64,000 nucleotides of DNA from Paenibacillus ehimensis NBRC 15659 (GCF_004000785.1 NZ_BILX01000007.1:97660-161659); one strand, 5' to 3'; shown: positions 51,826-60,532, counted from the first letter of the stretch. The notes: generated by a model from the letters alone, not told the origin. A program made the numbers and translations.

Positions 51826-52475
51826 AAGACAGCCGTTACCGGATCGCCCGGCGGGCGGCGCAGGAAATTCAAGACGGGATGCTCGTGAACCTCGGGATCG
51901 GGATTCCGACCTTGGTGGCCAATTATGTGCCGCCGGAGCTCCAAGTGTTTTTTCACGCGGAGAACGGCATTCTGGGCACCGGTCCGAGCCCGGCCAAGGG
52001 GAGCGAAGATCCCGCGCTGTGCAATGCCGGAGGCTTCCCGGTGACCATCGTGCCGGGCGCATCGTATTTCGACAGCGCGACGGCCTTCGGGATTATCCGC
52101 CGCGGCTATGTGGACATCACGATTCTGGGCGCGCTTGAAGTGAGCCAGCACGGGGATTTGGCGAACTGGATCGTTCCCGGCAAACGGGTGCCCGGCATGG
52201 GCGGAGCGATGGAGCTGGCGCAAAAGTCGCGCAAGGTCATCGTCCTGATGAACCACACGAACAAGCAGGGCGAGTCGAAAATATTGAAGCAGTGCTCGCT
52301 TCCGTTAACCGCGCCGCGCTGCGTGGATATGATCATTACCGAAATGGCCGTGATGGAAGTAACGGACGAAGGATTGGTTTTGCGGGAAGTGATGGCCCCC
52401 TACACAGCAGAAGATGTCATCCGGCAGACGGAAGCGGAATTGATCGTTCCGTCCGTCGTGTCCACGATTCAATAA
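51810..52475 (+). CDS. yodR: 3-oxoacid CoA-transferase subunit B, YodR-like
   Basis: Catalytic subunit of 221 residues; the active-site glutamate that forms the CoA thioester is Glu51 in FHAENGILGTGP. NLGIGIPTLVANYV precedes it and VIVLMNHTNKQGESKI lies near the C terminus. ATG 51810 lies inside the A subunit gene behind AAGGAGTG; upstream in-frame codons have no ribosome site and would exceed the usual length (~217). Confidence 0.9.
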   Translation: MGVGVEDSRYRIARRAAQEIQDGMLVNLGIGIPTLVANYVPPELQVFFHAENGILGTGPSPAKGSEDPALCNAGGFPVTIVPGASYFDSATAFGIIRRGYVDITILGALEVSQHGDLANWIVPGKRVPGMGGAMELAQKSRKVIVLMNHTNKQGESKILKQCSLPLTAPRCVDMIITEMAVMEVTDEGLVLREVMAPYTAEDVIRQTEAELIVPSVVSTIQ

Positions 52476-52490
52476 GGGAGGCAATCCGTG

Positions 52491-53675
52491 ATGAATGAAG
52501 TCGTTATCGCGGCAGGGGTCCGCACGGCGGTCGGAGCCTTCGGCAAGTCGCTGCGGGATGTGCCCGCCACCGAGCTGGGGCGTCAAGTGCTGACGGGCTT
52601 GATGGCGAAAACGGCGCTGCCGAAGGAAGAGGTGGGCGAAATTATTTTCGGCCATGGCTACGTGCACGGGGGAGGGCTCAATTCGGCCCGAATCAGCTCG
52701 CAGAGGGCCGGTTTTCCGCTGACGGTGCCGGGTCACGTCGTCATCAAAGCGTGCGGCTCGGGCCTCAAGGCGATCACAAGCGCGGCGCTGGCGATTGCGG
52801 CGGGGCAAGAGGAAGCCGTCATTGCGGGCGGCGTGGAAAGCATGAGCCAAGTGCCTTATTTGGTCCGAAACCGCTGGGGCACGAAGTTCGGCCATGTCGC
52901 GATGGAGGACGCGCTGCTCGCTGACGGGCTGACCTGCTCGTTGAGAAATGAGCACATGGGCATGACCGCAGAGCGATTAGCCGAGCAGTACGGCATTTCC
53001 CGAGAAGAGCAGGATCGGTTTGCCTTCGAAAGCCACCGCAAGGCGGCTGACGCAGTCCGCAGCGGGCGGTTCAAGGACGAAATCGTGCCGCTGGAGCTGC
53101 AGGAACGGCAAGGCGTCCGGCTCTTCGACAGCGACGAGTCGCTGCGGGAAGATATCGAGCTGGCGAAGCTCGCCAAGCTGCCCGTCGTCTTCAAGCCAGA
53201 CGGCACCATCACCGCGGGCAACGCTTGCCCTATGAACGACGGTGCGGCCGCCGTGCTGCTGCTGTCCCGGAGCAAAGCGGAGCGGGCGGGCATCCAGCCG
53301 CTGCTCAAGGTCAAAGCGTTCGCCAGCGCCGGAGTCGAACCGGGCGTCATGGGCATCGGACCGGTGCCTGCCGTTCATAAGGCGCTGCACAAGGCAGGGC
53401 TGACGCTCGATGACATCGGGCTGATCGAGCTGAACGAGGCGTTCGCCGCGCAAGCGCTGGCCGTCATCCGCGAGCTGAAGCTGAACCCGGAGCGGGTGAA
53501 CGTCAACGGCGGCGCGATTGCGCTGGGGCATCCGGTAGGAGCTACCGGGGCGAAGCTGACCGTGACGCTGATGCACGAAATGCTGCGGACCGGCGTGAAG
53601 TACGGCATGGTGACGCTGTGCATGGCCGGAGGCATGGGCCTTACGGTGATCTACGAGAATGTGAGCGAGGCGTAA
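52491..53675 (+). CDS. Acetyl-CoA acetyltransferase (thiolase)
   Basis: Cytoplasmic thiolase of 394 residues with all catalytic residues: nucleophile Cys88 in [10 protein letters not shown], His in [16 protein letters not shown] and the second Cys in LCMAGGMG. The family cleaves 3-ketoacyl-CoA with CoA, or joins two acetyl-CoA. After the CoA-transferase it would split 3-keto-6-acetamidohexanoyl-CoA into acetyl-CoA and 4-acetamidobutyryl-CoA, or break down acetoacetyl-CoA. B. subtilis has no thiolase in its yod operon, so this is an addition. ATG 52491 is preferred over GTG 52488 by distance to AGGGAGG. Confidence 0.92.
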   Translation: MNEVVIAAGVRTAVGAFGKSLRDVPATELGRQVLTGLMAKTALPKEEVGEIIFGHGYVHGGGLNSARISSQRAGFPLTVPGHVVIKACGSGLKAITSAALAIAAGQEEAVIAGGVESMSQVPYLVRNRWGTKFGHVAMEDALLADGLTCSLRNEHMGMTAERLAEQYGISREEQDRFAFESHRKAADAVRSGRFKDEIVPLELQERQGVRLFDSDESLREDIELAKLAKLPVVFKPDGTITAGNACPMNDGAAAVLLLSRSKAERAGIQPLLKVKAFASAGVEPGVMGIGPVPAVHKALHKAGLTLDDIGLIELNEAFAAQALAVIRELKLNPERVNVNGGAIALGHPVGATGAKLTVTLMHEMLRTGVKYGMVTLCMAGGMGLTVIYENVSEA

Positions 53676-53754
53676 AGGGTTTCGAATTTTTAGATGTTCG
53701 GTGAAAAAGGAGCGGAGCGAGCGGAATCATTCTGGAGAAGCGTAGCGGTCGCCT

Positions 53755-53810
53755 TTGTCTCCGGATTCTAACCTCTTAAGGGGTTAATGAATGAAAGAAT
53801 CCGGGGACAA
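53755..53810. repeat. Long inverted repeat between the thiolase and deacylase genes
   Basis: Arms of 15 bases (TTGTCTCCGGATTCT / AGAATCCGGGGACAA, one G:T pair) with a 26-base loop, no T tract, inside a 207-bp gap within the gene run. It looks like an interspersed palindromic element or an mRNA-processing hairpin. Confidence 0.5.
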
Positions 53811-53882
53811 GAGAGATCGGAAGAATGATCCGCACGCGCAGCGGCCTTTTATTCACCTTACTTCCGCACAAGGAGGAGAAAC

Positions 53883-55160
53883 ATGTCAGAGCTCCAGGCA
53901 CGGATTAAGCAGTGGATGCGCACGCAGAGCGAGGAAGGCATGGCATTCCTGCAGCGGCTGGTGCAGGTGCCAAGCACGCAGGGCCATGAAGCGGCGGCGC
54001 AGGCTTTGGTCGCCGAGAAGCTGCGGCAGATGGGCTTAGAGGTCGACGTATGGGAGCTGGACGGGGAGGCTTTGAAGAAACATCCGTACTTTTGCTCCTC
54101 GCGGCCGGATTTCGATAACTGCCCGAATGTGGTCGGCATTCTGCGCGGTTCCGGCGGCGGGAAGTCGATCATCCTGAACGGCCATATCGACGTCGTCCCG
54201 GAGGGAGAGCGCGAGCAGTGGTCGGACGATCCGTACAGCGGCGCGATCCGGGACGGCAAAATGTACGGCCGCGGCGTCACGGATATGAAAGGCGGCAACG
54301 TCTCCCTGCTGCTGGCGATCCAAGCGATCCAAGGGTTGGGCCTCCGGCTGAAAGGCGACGTCATCTTTCAGAGCGTCGTCGAGGAGGAAAGCGGCGGGGC
54401 CGGTACGCTCGCGACCGTGATGCGGGGCTACCAGGCCGATGCGGCGATCATCCCGGAGCCGACGAATATGCGTATTTTTCCGAAGCAGCAGGGCTCGATG
54501 TGGTTCCGGATTCAAGTGAAAGGCCGGGCGGCGCACGGCGGAACCCGGTATGAGGGAGTCAGCGCCATCGAGAAAAGCATGCTCGTCATCCGCCACATTC
54601 AAGCTCTGGAGGAACGGCGCAACGCCCGGATCACCGATCCGCTGTATCAAAATACGCCGATTCCGATCCCGATCAACATCGGGGTCATCCAGGGCGGTAA
54701 TTGGCCGTCCTCGGTTCCCGACCTCGTCCGCTTGGAAGGCCGGATGGGCGTCTCGCCCGAGGAAACGATCGAGGAAGCGAAGCTGGAGATGGAGCAGTGG
54801 CTGGAGCGGCTTGCCGAGCAGGACCCGTGGTTCAAGGAGCACGCTCCGATGTTGGAATGGTTCGGCGCCCGCTGGATTCCCGGGTCGATGGATATGGAGC
54901 ATGAGCTCATGCATACCTTGGCGGAGCAGTACCGCAAGGTCGCCGGAGCGGAGCCGGTTATCGAGGCGTCCCCGTGGGGGACCGACGGCGGCCTGCTGAC
55001 TCAAGCGGGCAAGACGCCTGCCATCGTGTTCGGGCCGGGGGTTACGGAGGTCGCCCATTACCCGAACGAATATATCGAGCTGGACAAAGTGACGGAAGCG
55101 GCGGAAATCATTGCTTTGACGCTTATCCAATGGTGCGGATTAGACGAAACGAACGGTTAA
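53883..55160 (+). CDS. yodQ: M20 family deacylase, YodQ-like
   Basis: Cytoplasmic zinc hydrolase of 425 residues of the ArgE/DapE group. Metal ligands lie in LNGHIDVVPEG (His), GRGVTDMKGG (Asp), VVEEESGGAGT (Glu pair) and the C-terminal VAHYPNEYIEL (His). The dimerisation domain sits between (about 185-310). It matches YodQ in length and place after the CoA-transferase genes. In the proposed pathway it removes the acetyl group from 4-acetamidobutyrate to give GABA; other N-acyl substrates are possible. AGGAGGAG lies just before ATG 53883. Confidence 0.87.
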   Translation: MSELQARIKQWMRTQSEEGMAFLQRLVQVPSTQGHEAAAQALVAEKLRQMGLEVDVWELDGEALKKHPYFCSSRPDFDNCPNVVGILRGSGGGKSIILNGHIDVVPEGEREQWSDDPYSGAIRDGKMYGRGVTDMKGGNVSLLLAIQAIQGLGLRLKGDVIFQSVVEEESGGAGTLATVMRGYQADAAIIPEPTNMRIFPKQQGSMWFRIQVKGRAAHGGTRYEGVSAIEKSMLVIRHIQALEERRNARITDPLYQNTPIPIPINIGVIQGGNWPSSVPDLVRLEGRMGVSPEETIEEAKLEMEQWLERLAEQDPWFKEHAPMLEWFGARWIPGSMDMEHELMHTLAEQYRKVAGAEPVIEASPWGTDGGLLTQAGKTPAIVFGPGVTEVAHYPNEYIELDKVTEAAEIIALTLIQWCGLDETNG

Positions 55161-55188
55161 TTTTTCAAGCCGAAAGGGGAGCAATCCA

Positions 55189-56559
55189 ATGACAGCCCAA
55201 CGAAAATTCGTATCGGTTGCAGCCGAATTGCCGGGAGCGAAGACAAAAGCGCTCTTAGAGCGGAGACAGCAGACGGTGTCCAAGGGAGTAGGCAACAACC
55301 ATCCTTTGTTTGTCGAGAGAGCGCAGGGTGCGCTGCTGTACGATGTGGACGGCAACGTGTTCCTGGACTTCGTCGGTGCGATCGGCACCATCAACGTGGG
55401 TCACAGCCCGGCCGAGGTCGTAGACGCCATTAAGGAGCAAGCGGAAAAGTACATTCATACGTGCTTCCATGTCGGAATGTATGAACCTTATGTGGCATTG
55501 TCGGAAAAGCTCGCGGAGATCACCCCGGGTGATTTTGCGAAAAAAGCCGTGCTCTTGAACAGCGGCGCGGAGGCGGTCGAGAACGCCGTGAAGATCGCCC
55601 GGAAATATACGGGCAAAACGGGCATCGTCTCGTTCACCCGCGGCTTCCACGGCCGGACTCTGCTCGGCATGTCTCTGACCAGCAAAGTGAAGCCGTACAA
55701 ATACCAGATGGGGCCGTATGCCCCGGCGATTTATAAAGCGCCTTTTCCGTATCCGTACCAACGTCCCGCGTCGATGACCGAAGAAGAGTACGGGGAGTTT
55801 TGCCTGAAGCAGTTCGAGGATTTCCTGCTGACCGAGGTCGCCCCGGAAGAGCTGGCGGCGGTCATTATGGAGCCGGTGCAGGGCGAGGGAGGCTTCATCG
55901 TTCCGCCAAAATCGTTCGTGCAGGGCGTCTTTCAGATTTGCAAGAAGCATGGTATCTTGTTTATTGCCGATGAAATTCAGACCGGCTTTGGCCGGACCGG
56001 AGAAATGTTCGCTTCGACGCTGTTCGAGATCGAGCCGGATCTCATCACGCTTTCCAAATCGATCGCCGCAGGTCTTCCAATTAGCGCCGTCGTCGGCAAA
56101 GCGGAGATTATGGACGCCCCGAACCCGGGCGAAATCGGCGGAACCTATGGCGGAAGCCCGCTCGGCTGCGCGGCGGCTTTGGCCGTGATCGAGAAGATGC
56201 AGCGCGAAGACCTGCCGGGAAAATCGCGTGTTATTGGCGACACGATCCGCAGTTATTTCCACAAGCTGCAGGACGAGTTTAAAATCATCGGAGACGTTCG
56301 CGGGCTGGGCGCGATGTGCGCCGTGGAATTCGTCGATCCGGACACCGGCAAGCCGGCGAAAGAATTCGTAGCAGCCTTGCTGCAAGCTTGTTACCGAAAA
56401 GGAGTGGTCCTGCTCGGCGCAGGAGTTCACAGCAATATTGTTCGTTTCTTGACCCCGCTGGTCATCACGGAGGAGCAGTTGCAAGAAGGGCTCGACATTA
56501 TCAGCGAGGCCATGGCGGAGCTGAGTGCTGTATCGGCCGGCGCGGGCAAGGCGGACTGA
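55189..56559 (+). CDS. 4-aminobutyrate aminotransferase-like class III enzyme
   Basis: PLP enzyme of 456 residues: LLNSGAEAVENAVKIARKYTGK, EPVQGEGGFIVPP, FIADEIQTGFGRTGEMFA and PLP lysine Lys290 in LSKSIAAGLP. These are GabT features, so it should convert GABA and 2-oxoglutarate to succinate semialdehyde and glutamate. It is followed by an aldehyde dehydrogenase, the usual gab pairing, and preceded by the deacylase that would make its substrate. Confidence 0.9.
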   Translation: MTAQRKFVSVAAELPGAKTKALLERRQQTVSKGVGNNHPLFVERAQGALLYDVDGNVFLDFVGAIGTINVGHSPAEVVDAIKEQAEKYIHTCFHVGMYEPYVALSEKLAEITPGDFAKKAVLLNSGAEAVENAVKIARKYTGKTGIVSFTRGFHGRTLLGMSLTSKVKPYKYQMGPYAPAIYKAPFPYPYQRPASMTEEEYGEFCLKQFEDFLLTEVAPEELAAVIMEPVQGEGGFIVPPKSFVQGVFQICKKHGILFIADEIQTGFGRTGEMFASTLFEIEPDLITLSKSIAAGLPISAVVGKAEIMDAPNPGEIGGTYGGSPLGCAAALAVIEKMQREDLPGKSRVIGDTIRSYFHKLQDEFKIIGDVRGLGAMCAVEFVDPDTGKPAKEFVAALLQACYRKGVVLLGAGVHSNIVRFLTPLVITEEQLQEGLDIISEAMAELSAVSAGAGKAD

Positions 56560-56589
56560 TCGTATCGCATAAGGAGGCGGATTCACTTC

Positions 56590-58014
56590 ATGAAAAAGCA
56601 TGCATTCATCGACGGAACTTGGGTCGAGACGAAAACTTACACCCCGCTGTACGCGCCGTACTCCAAGGAAAAGCTGGCCGACATCGCTTCGGCTGACCTC
56701 GCGGAGACTGAGCAGGCGATCGAAGCGGCGGTCCGCTGCAAGCCGGTCATGCGAAGCATGCCGGCCCACCAACGGGCCCGCATTCTGGAAACCGTGTCCC
56801 GCCTGCTGGAACAGCGCCGCGAAGAAGCGGCCCGCCTCATCGCGCTGGAGGCTGCCAAGCCGATCAAAGCCGCTCTGATCGAAGTGGACCGCACGATCCA
56901 GACGTATAAGCTGGCCGGCGAGGAAGCGAAGCGGATTCACGGCGAGACGTTGGCGATGGACGCCGTTCCCGGAGGGGAAGGACGCTTTGCCTATACCGTA
57001 AGAGAGCCGCTGGGCGTAGTCGGGGCGGTCACTCCGTTCAATTTCCCGATGAATCTGGTCGCCCACAAGCTGGGCCCGGCCATTGCCGCGGGCAATACCA
57101 TCGTCCTGAAGCCTGCGGGCCAGACGCCGTTATCTGCGTTTTTCATCGCGGAGCTGTTCATGGAAGCCGGACTTCCGGCCGGCGCGCTGAACGTCGTCAC
57201 CGGCGCCGGCAGAGTCATCGGTGACAAGATCGTCGAGGACCCCCGCGTTGATGTCATTACGTTCACCGGAAGCCCGTCCGTCGGCAAAAGCATCCGCGCG
57301 AAAGCCGGATTGAAGCGCGTCACGCTGGAGCTGGGCTCCAACTCCGCGGTTATCGTGGACAGCGACGCCCGGATCGATTCCATTATTGCGCGCTGTGTTA
57401 CTGGCGCTTTCTCGTTCCAAGGCCAAGTCTGCATCTCCTTGCAGCGGGTGTACGTCCTGGAGGACAGGTATGACGAATTTGTCGAGAAATTCGTCGCGGC
57501 AGCCAAGCAGCTCAAGCTTGGGGACCCGCTGGATGCGGATACGGACGTGTCCGCGATGATCTCCGAACGCGAAACGGAGCGGGCCGTGGCATGGATTAAG
57601 GAAGCCGCGCAGCAGGGGGCAACCGTGGCGCTAGGCGGAACGGCCGAAGGCGGGATTCTCGCGCCTACGGTGCTGCTGAACGTCCCTCCCGACGCGCAGG
57701 TGTCCTGCAAGGAAGTGTTCGCCCCGATTGTGCTGATCAACAAGGTAAGCTCGGTGGAGGAAGCGGTAGACTGGGTCAACCATTCCGTCTACGGGCTCCA
57801 AGCGGGGATTTATACCGACAACCTGCACACCGCCATGAACGCGATCGATAAGCTGCATGTCGGCGGCGTCATGATCAATGACATTCCAACCTTCCGGCTC
57901 GATCACATGCCCTACGGCGGCGTGAAAGAAAGCGGCGTCGGACGCGAAGGCGTCAAGTACGCGGTGGAGGAATTGACGGAGCTGAAGCTGGTGGTGTTTA
58001 ACCGGAGTCGGTAA
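56590..58014 (+). CDS. Aldehyde dehydrogenase, probable succinate-semialdehyde dehydrogenase
   Basis: NAD(P)-dependent enzyme of 474 residues with catalytic Cys281 (FQGQVCISLQRVYV) and general base Glu247 (LELGSNSAV), the nucleotide motif TFTGSPSVGKSIR and the C-terminal PYGGVKESGVGREG. GSN in place of the common GGN marks a subgroup whose substrates vary (semialdehydes, phospho- or sulfo-aldehydes), so the exact aldehyde is inferred from the GabT-like neighbour. It is the last gene before a strong terminator. A decayed copy of bases 57079-57364 lies at 61412. Confidence 0.87.
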   Translation: MKKHAFIDGTWVETKTYTPLYAPYSKEKLADIASADLAETEQAIEAAVRCKPVMRSMPAHQRARILETVSRLLEQRREEAARLIALEAAKPIKAALIEVDRTIQTYKLAGEEAKRIHGETLAMDAVPGGEGRFAYTVREPLGVVGAVTPFNFPMNLVAHKLGPAIAAGNTIVLKPAGQTPLSAFFIAELFMEAGLPAGALNVVTGAGRVIGDKIVEDPRVDVITFTGSPSVGKSIRAKAGLKRVTLELGSNSAVIVDSDARIDSIIARCVTGAFSFQGQVCISLQRVYVLEDRYDEFVEKFVAAAKQLKLGDPLDADTDVSAMISERETERAVAWIKEAAQQGATVALGGTAEGGILAPTVLLNVPPDAQVSCKEVFAPIVLINKVSSVEEAVDWVNHSVYGLQAGIYTDNLHTAMNAIDKLHVGGVMINDIPTFRLDHMPYGGVKESGVGREGVKYAVEELTELKLVVFNRSR

Positions 58015-58118
58015 ACGAGGAAAGGGACCAGAAAGAACAATTGCTTATCAATTTGAGCAATTGAACCGTTGAACTGGGATGAATAGGTATATTATCGATT
58101 CGCACTCTACGAAGTATG

Positions 58119-58167
58119 AAGACGTTACAGGATAGGCTGAACCGCCTACCAGTAACGTCTTTTTTGT
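58119..58167 (+). terminator. Intrinsic terminator ending the catabolic run
   Basis: Perfect 10-bp arms AAGACGTTAC / GTAACGTCTT with a nested TAGGC/GCCTA stem and six T. Confidence 0.9.
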
Positions 58168-58219
58168 TATTAAAAGTTACCAGATTCAAGTATATTTCTA
58201 AAAAAATAAGAACATATGT

Positions 58220-58248
58220 TTGTTTATTTTTGATAAAATGGGTATAAC
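58220..58248 (+). promoter_or_regulatory. Candidate sigma-A promoter of the sigO-like operon
   Basis: TTGTTT (58220-58225), 17-nt spacer, TATAAC (58243-58248), 70 bp before the gene. From the preceding terminator to here the sequence is very AT-rich and holds nothing else. Confidence 0.5.
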
Positions 58249-58317
58249 TGGTTGTTTTTTTGTCTCTTAAATACACTTAATTAACGTGGACTATTCGATC
58301 AAGGAGGAGGAAAAAAG

Positions 58318-58920
58318 ATGACAAGAAATAAAGCGCGTGTTTCGCCATTTGAAGAATTTAAAAAAGAGGCCCCCGCATTATTTGAGAATTGGACGATTAG
58401 AAAGTTCTTCGATGATGCTGAAAATATTAATTTGTTTGATCGATTTATTAGCTCAAAGGATTTGTCCATTAAAAAGAAACTTGATGATAAATTTCGTAAA
58501 TTTTTCTTCGAAGTTAGATTTACCAAATACCTTAACTCAACAATTAAGTATGGCTGTATTGATCGTGACAGGAGAAGAAGAAAACATCAAAATAGGAATC
58601 TTCTTATTTTTGATAAACCTATAGAGGAAGGTAATAATGATACTTTAGGAGATCTTTTATTGTTAAACCAAAATCCTTACGAAGATCAATACTTTAGAGG
58701 ATCAAGTGAATTTCATGCACATATTGAAAATGAAAAGCTGTATGAGGCTTTTACGAACTTGACACAAAAGCAAAAAATGATCGCTACATTGTCTTATTTT
58801 CAATGTTTATTAGATACGGAAATAGCAAGCATGCTTTGCATTTCAACGCAGGCAGTTTCAAAAACAAAAAAGAGTGTTCTAAAAAAATTAAAATCTCATC
58901 TAAACAACCTGAATTCTTGA
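58318..58920 (+). CDS. sigO: SigO (YvrI)-like sigma factor subunit
   Basis: AT-rich gene for a 200-residue protein. The C-terminal part (about 135-198) is a sigma region 4 helix-turn-helix (LTQKQKMIATLSYFQCLLDTEIASMLCISTQAVSKTKKSVLKKL) that would read the -35 box; the N-terminal part lacks a normal region 2. In Bacillus subtilis SigO (191 residues) has this form and needs RsoA to supply the -10-reading part. The next two genes here are YvrJ and RsoA-like, in the same order as in B. subtilis, which makes the call firm. GGAGGAGG precedes ATG 58318. Confidence 0.85.
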   Translation: MTRNKARVSPFEEFKKEAPALFENWTIRKFFDDAENINLFDRFISSKDLSIKKKLDDKFRKFFFEVRFTKYLNSTIKYGCIDRDRRRRKHQNRNLLIFDKPIEEGNNDTLGDLLLLNQNPYEDQYFRGSSEFHAHIENEKLYEAFTNLTQKQKMIATLSYFQCLLDTEIASMLCISTQAVSKTKKSVLKKLKSHLNNLNS

Positions 58921-58939
58921 AAGAAAGGATGGAACGATA

Positions 58940-59107
58940 ATGGATGATCAAGGATTGATACAATTATTCATTACTGCTGTTGGCAACTTTGGATTTCCAA
59001 TCGCGATAACCAGCTATCTTTTATTACGTTTTGAGAAAAAAATTGACATGCTAAATGAAACTATTGGGGAGGTTGCCGATATCCTCAGAAGAGAGGCGAA
59101 AAAATGA
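58940..59107 (+). CDS. yvrJ: YvrJ family small membrane protein
   Basis: A 55-residue frame with one membrane helix (VGNFGFPIAITSYLLLRFEKK) followed by a charged helix, the plan of the YvrJ family. It lies between the sigO-like and rsoA-like genes and overlaps the latter by 4 bp (ATGA), as in a coupled operon. AAAGGATGG serves as ribosome site. Its role is unknown; in B. subtilis yvrJ is itself under SigO control. Confidence 0.8.
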   Translation: MDDQGLIQLFITAVGNFGFPIAITSYLLLRFEKKIDMLNETIGEVADILRREAKK

Positions 59108-59349
59108 ATGATTCGGATTTACTGGAATTAGTCATCAAAGCCCAGAATGGTGATCAAGAAGCATTAAGCCACTTACTACAACGATTTTATCCCAAAGTAA
59201 AGAGATTAAGTAAATTCCGCAATAAACAAGAGCAAGAAGACATGGAACAAGAACTCATGCTGTTACTAATCAAAACCATTCTTGCATACGACACTCAAAA
59301 AACGCCAGACTTCTCAGCGTTTATTGCTGAATGCGGATATTCTAAATGA
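59104..59349 (+). CDS. rsoA: RsoA-like co-sigma factor
   Basis: Protein of 81 residues, like B. subtilis RsoA (79). It is a helix_turn_helix_16/sigma region 2-like segment: DLLELVIKAQNGDQEALSHLL, then the acidic EQEDMEQELMLLLIKTILAYD. It should join the SigO-like protein to form a working two-piece sigma factor. It overlaps yvrJ by 4 bp and ends one base before a terminator. Confidence 0.83.
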   Translation: MNDSDLLELVIKAQNGDQEALSHLLQRFYPKVKRLSKFRNKQEQEDMEQELMLLLIKTILAYDTQKTPDFSAFIAECGYSK

Positions 59350-59380
59350 ACATGGTTCATTGAGACCATGTTTTTTTCTT
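59350..59380 (+). terminator. Intrinsic terminator after rsoA
   Basis: Perfect arms ACATGGT / ACCATGT directly after the stop codon, followed by seven T and a further T-rich stretch. Confidence 0.85.
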
Positions 59381-59442
59381 TTTTTTATTTATTTGATGGG
59401 TAGGTTGATTTTTTTCGCGGGAAAGTCACTTTATATAGTGTA

Positions 59443-59512
59443 AGTTCTACTAAGGTACATCTGGAGGGTTTGGAGATAATCCTCTGATTGTTCCTTATCT
59501 CCTAGTAGAACT
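59443..59512 (+). ncRNA. Structured 5' leader before the glutaredoxin-like gene
   Basis: Two perfect helices stacked on one strand: AGTTCTACTA (59443) with TAGTAGAACT (59503), and GGAGATAA (59472) with TTATCTCC (59495). The 3' strand is continuous over 18 bases while the 5' strand has a 19-base insert. It is neither followed by a T tract nor near a stop codon, so a regulatory or stabilising leader is likely. A -10-like TATAGT lies at 59434. Confidence 0.5.
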
Positions 59513-59544
59513 GAAAACAAAAAACTTATTAAGGGAACTTATAC

Positions 59545-59898
59545 ATGACTTCTTCATGGAATGGGTACCGGATTGAAATCTTTAAAGATGACCTATCTCC
59601 TATAGGAAATCAAGTGCATTCTTTCTTTAAAGAATTTTCCGTCCCTCATATTGTAAAAAACGTTGTCCATGATCCTGAGGCCCGCCGAGATTTTAAATTG
59701 TTAAATCTTCAGCTGGTTCCGTCTTTTATCATCGGGGGGCGTGTGTATGAAGGATACGACCCAATACTAATCGGGGAATTGGTAGAGAAATTCTATGATA
59801 TTAAAATTCCTAACGAACGATTAATCATAGATATCCCGCTACACAGACCCTGGTTTTTTGAGTATGACAAAAAAATAATAAGTTTACCTAAACTATAG
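59545..59898 (+). CDS. Glutaredoxin-like protein lacking cysteines
   Basis: Protein of 117 residues with a thioredoxin-fold pattern: first strand YRIEIFKDD, helix, VPHIVKNVVHDPEARRDF, cis-proline strand LQLVPSFIIGGRVYEGYDP and a final helix, then a 25-residue extension. Where glutaredoxins have CPxC the sequence reads SPIGNQ, and there is no cysteine in the protein, so it cannot do thiol chemistry; a binding or scaffold role is likely. It is 13 bp before the glucosaminidase-like gene and behind the structured leader. It could be a target of the upstream sigma factor. Confidence 0.65.
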   Translation: MTSSWNGYRIEIFKDDLSPIGNQVHSFFKEFSVPHIVKNVVHDPEARRDFKLLNLQLVPSFIIGGRVYEGYDPILIGELVEKFYDIKIPNERLIIDIPLHRPWFFEYDKKIISLPKL

Positions 59899-59911
59899 GA
59901 GGAGATTATAC

Positions 59912-60532
59912 ATGAGTTATGTTTGCCCGGGAAATGCAGGCTATCCGTCTAAACCAAATTACGATACGTTCTGGAATGACTATCTTTATTATGCTAACAT
60001 TATTGTTCCCGTGCTTGGAGTATCAAGGTCTTTCATCTTAGGGGTTTGGTATCAAGAATGGGGGATTCCAATTAATAATCCCGGCTTCTCCAAAGGAACC
60101 GAAGGCTATACGCCTCAGGGGTATTGCGGGTCTTTCCCGGTCTTTCAAACACTTGAGGATGGCGCGAATGCATTTGCAGCTCTCTTTAGCCGACGTTACA
60201 ATGGGCAAAGTACTGCAACAAAAACCATTTTTCAGCAAACGACAAATGTCAGTGATGCATACTATAATGGTTTTCCCGGTGGTTTAAAAGCCTACAATGT
60301 AAAAAATGACGATGGGGCTATCGTAAGTTCGGTGACCAGCCAAGCATTTGCCGGCAGTACGCAATCTGGCGGAAGTATTCTAACAGGAACGTATGCTGCT
60401 AATGAGATGTTCGGAGCGTCACCATGGAATGAAGGACACTATATGAGAAATGGCGATAGCTATCCGGGGCAAAGATTGAACGCAGTATTAAACAGCTCCG
60501 GTTGGGCAGACAAGGAAAGAGTACTGGGGTAA
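59912..60532 (+). CDS. Glucosaminidase-like protein without signal peptide
   Basis: Protein of 206 residues. Residues about 35-95 resemble the core of glucosaminidase/lysozyme-fold cell-wall hydrolases: SRSFILGVWYQEWGIP (the Glu in YQEWG fits the catalytic position), NNPGFSKGTEGY, and VFQTLEDGANAFAALF. The rest is rich in Gly, Ser, Asn and Thr. No signal peptide or wall-binding repeat is visible, so export would need another route or lysis. GGAGGAG precedes ATG 59912. The identification rests on a short core and is moderate. Confidence 0.6.
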   Translation: MSYVCPGNAGYPSKPNYDTFWNDYLYYANIIVPVLGVSRSFILGVWYQEWGIPINNPGFSKGTEGYTPQGYCGSFPVFQTLEDGANAFAALFSRRYNGQSTATKTIFQQTTNVSDAYYNGFPGGLKAYNVKNDDGAIVSSVTSQAFAGSTQSGGSILTGTYAANEMFGASPWNEGHYMRNGDSYPGQRLNAVLNSSGWADKERVLG

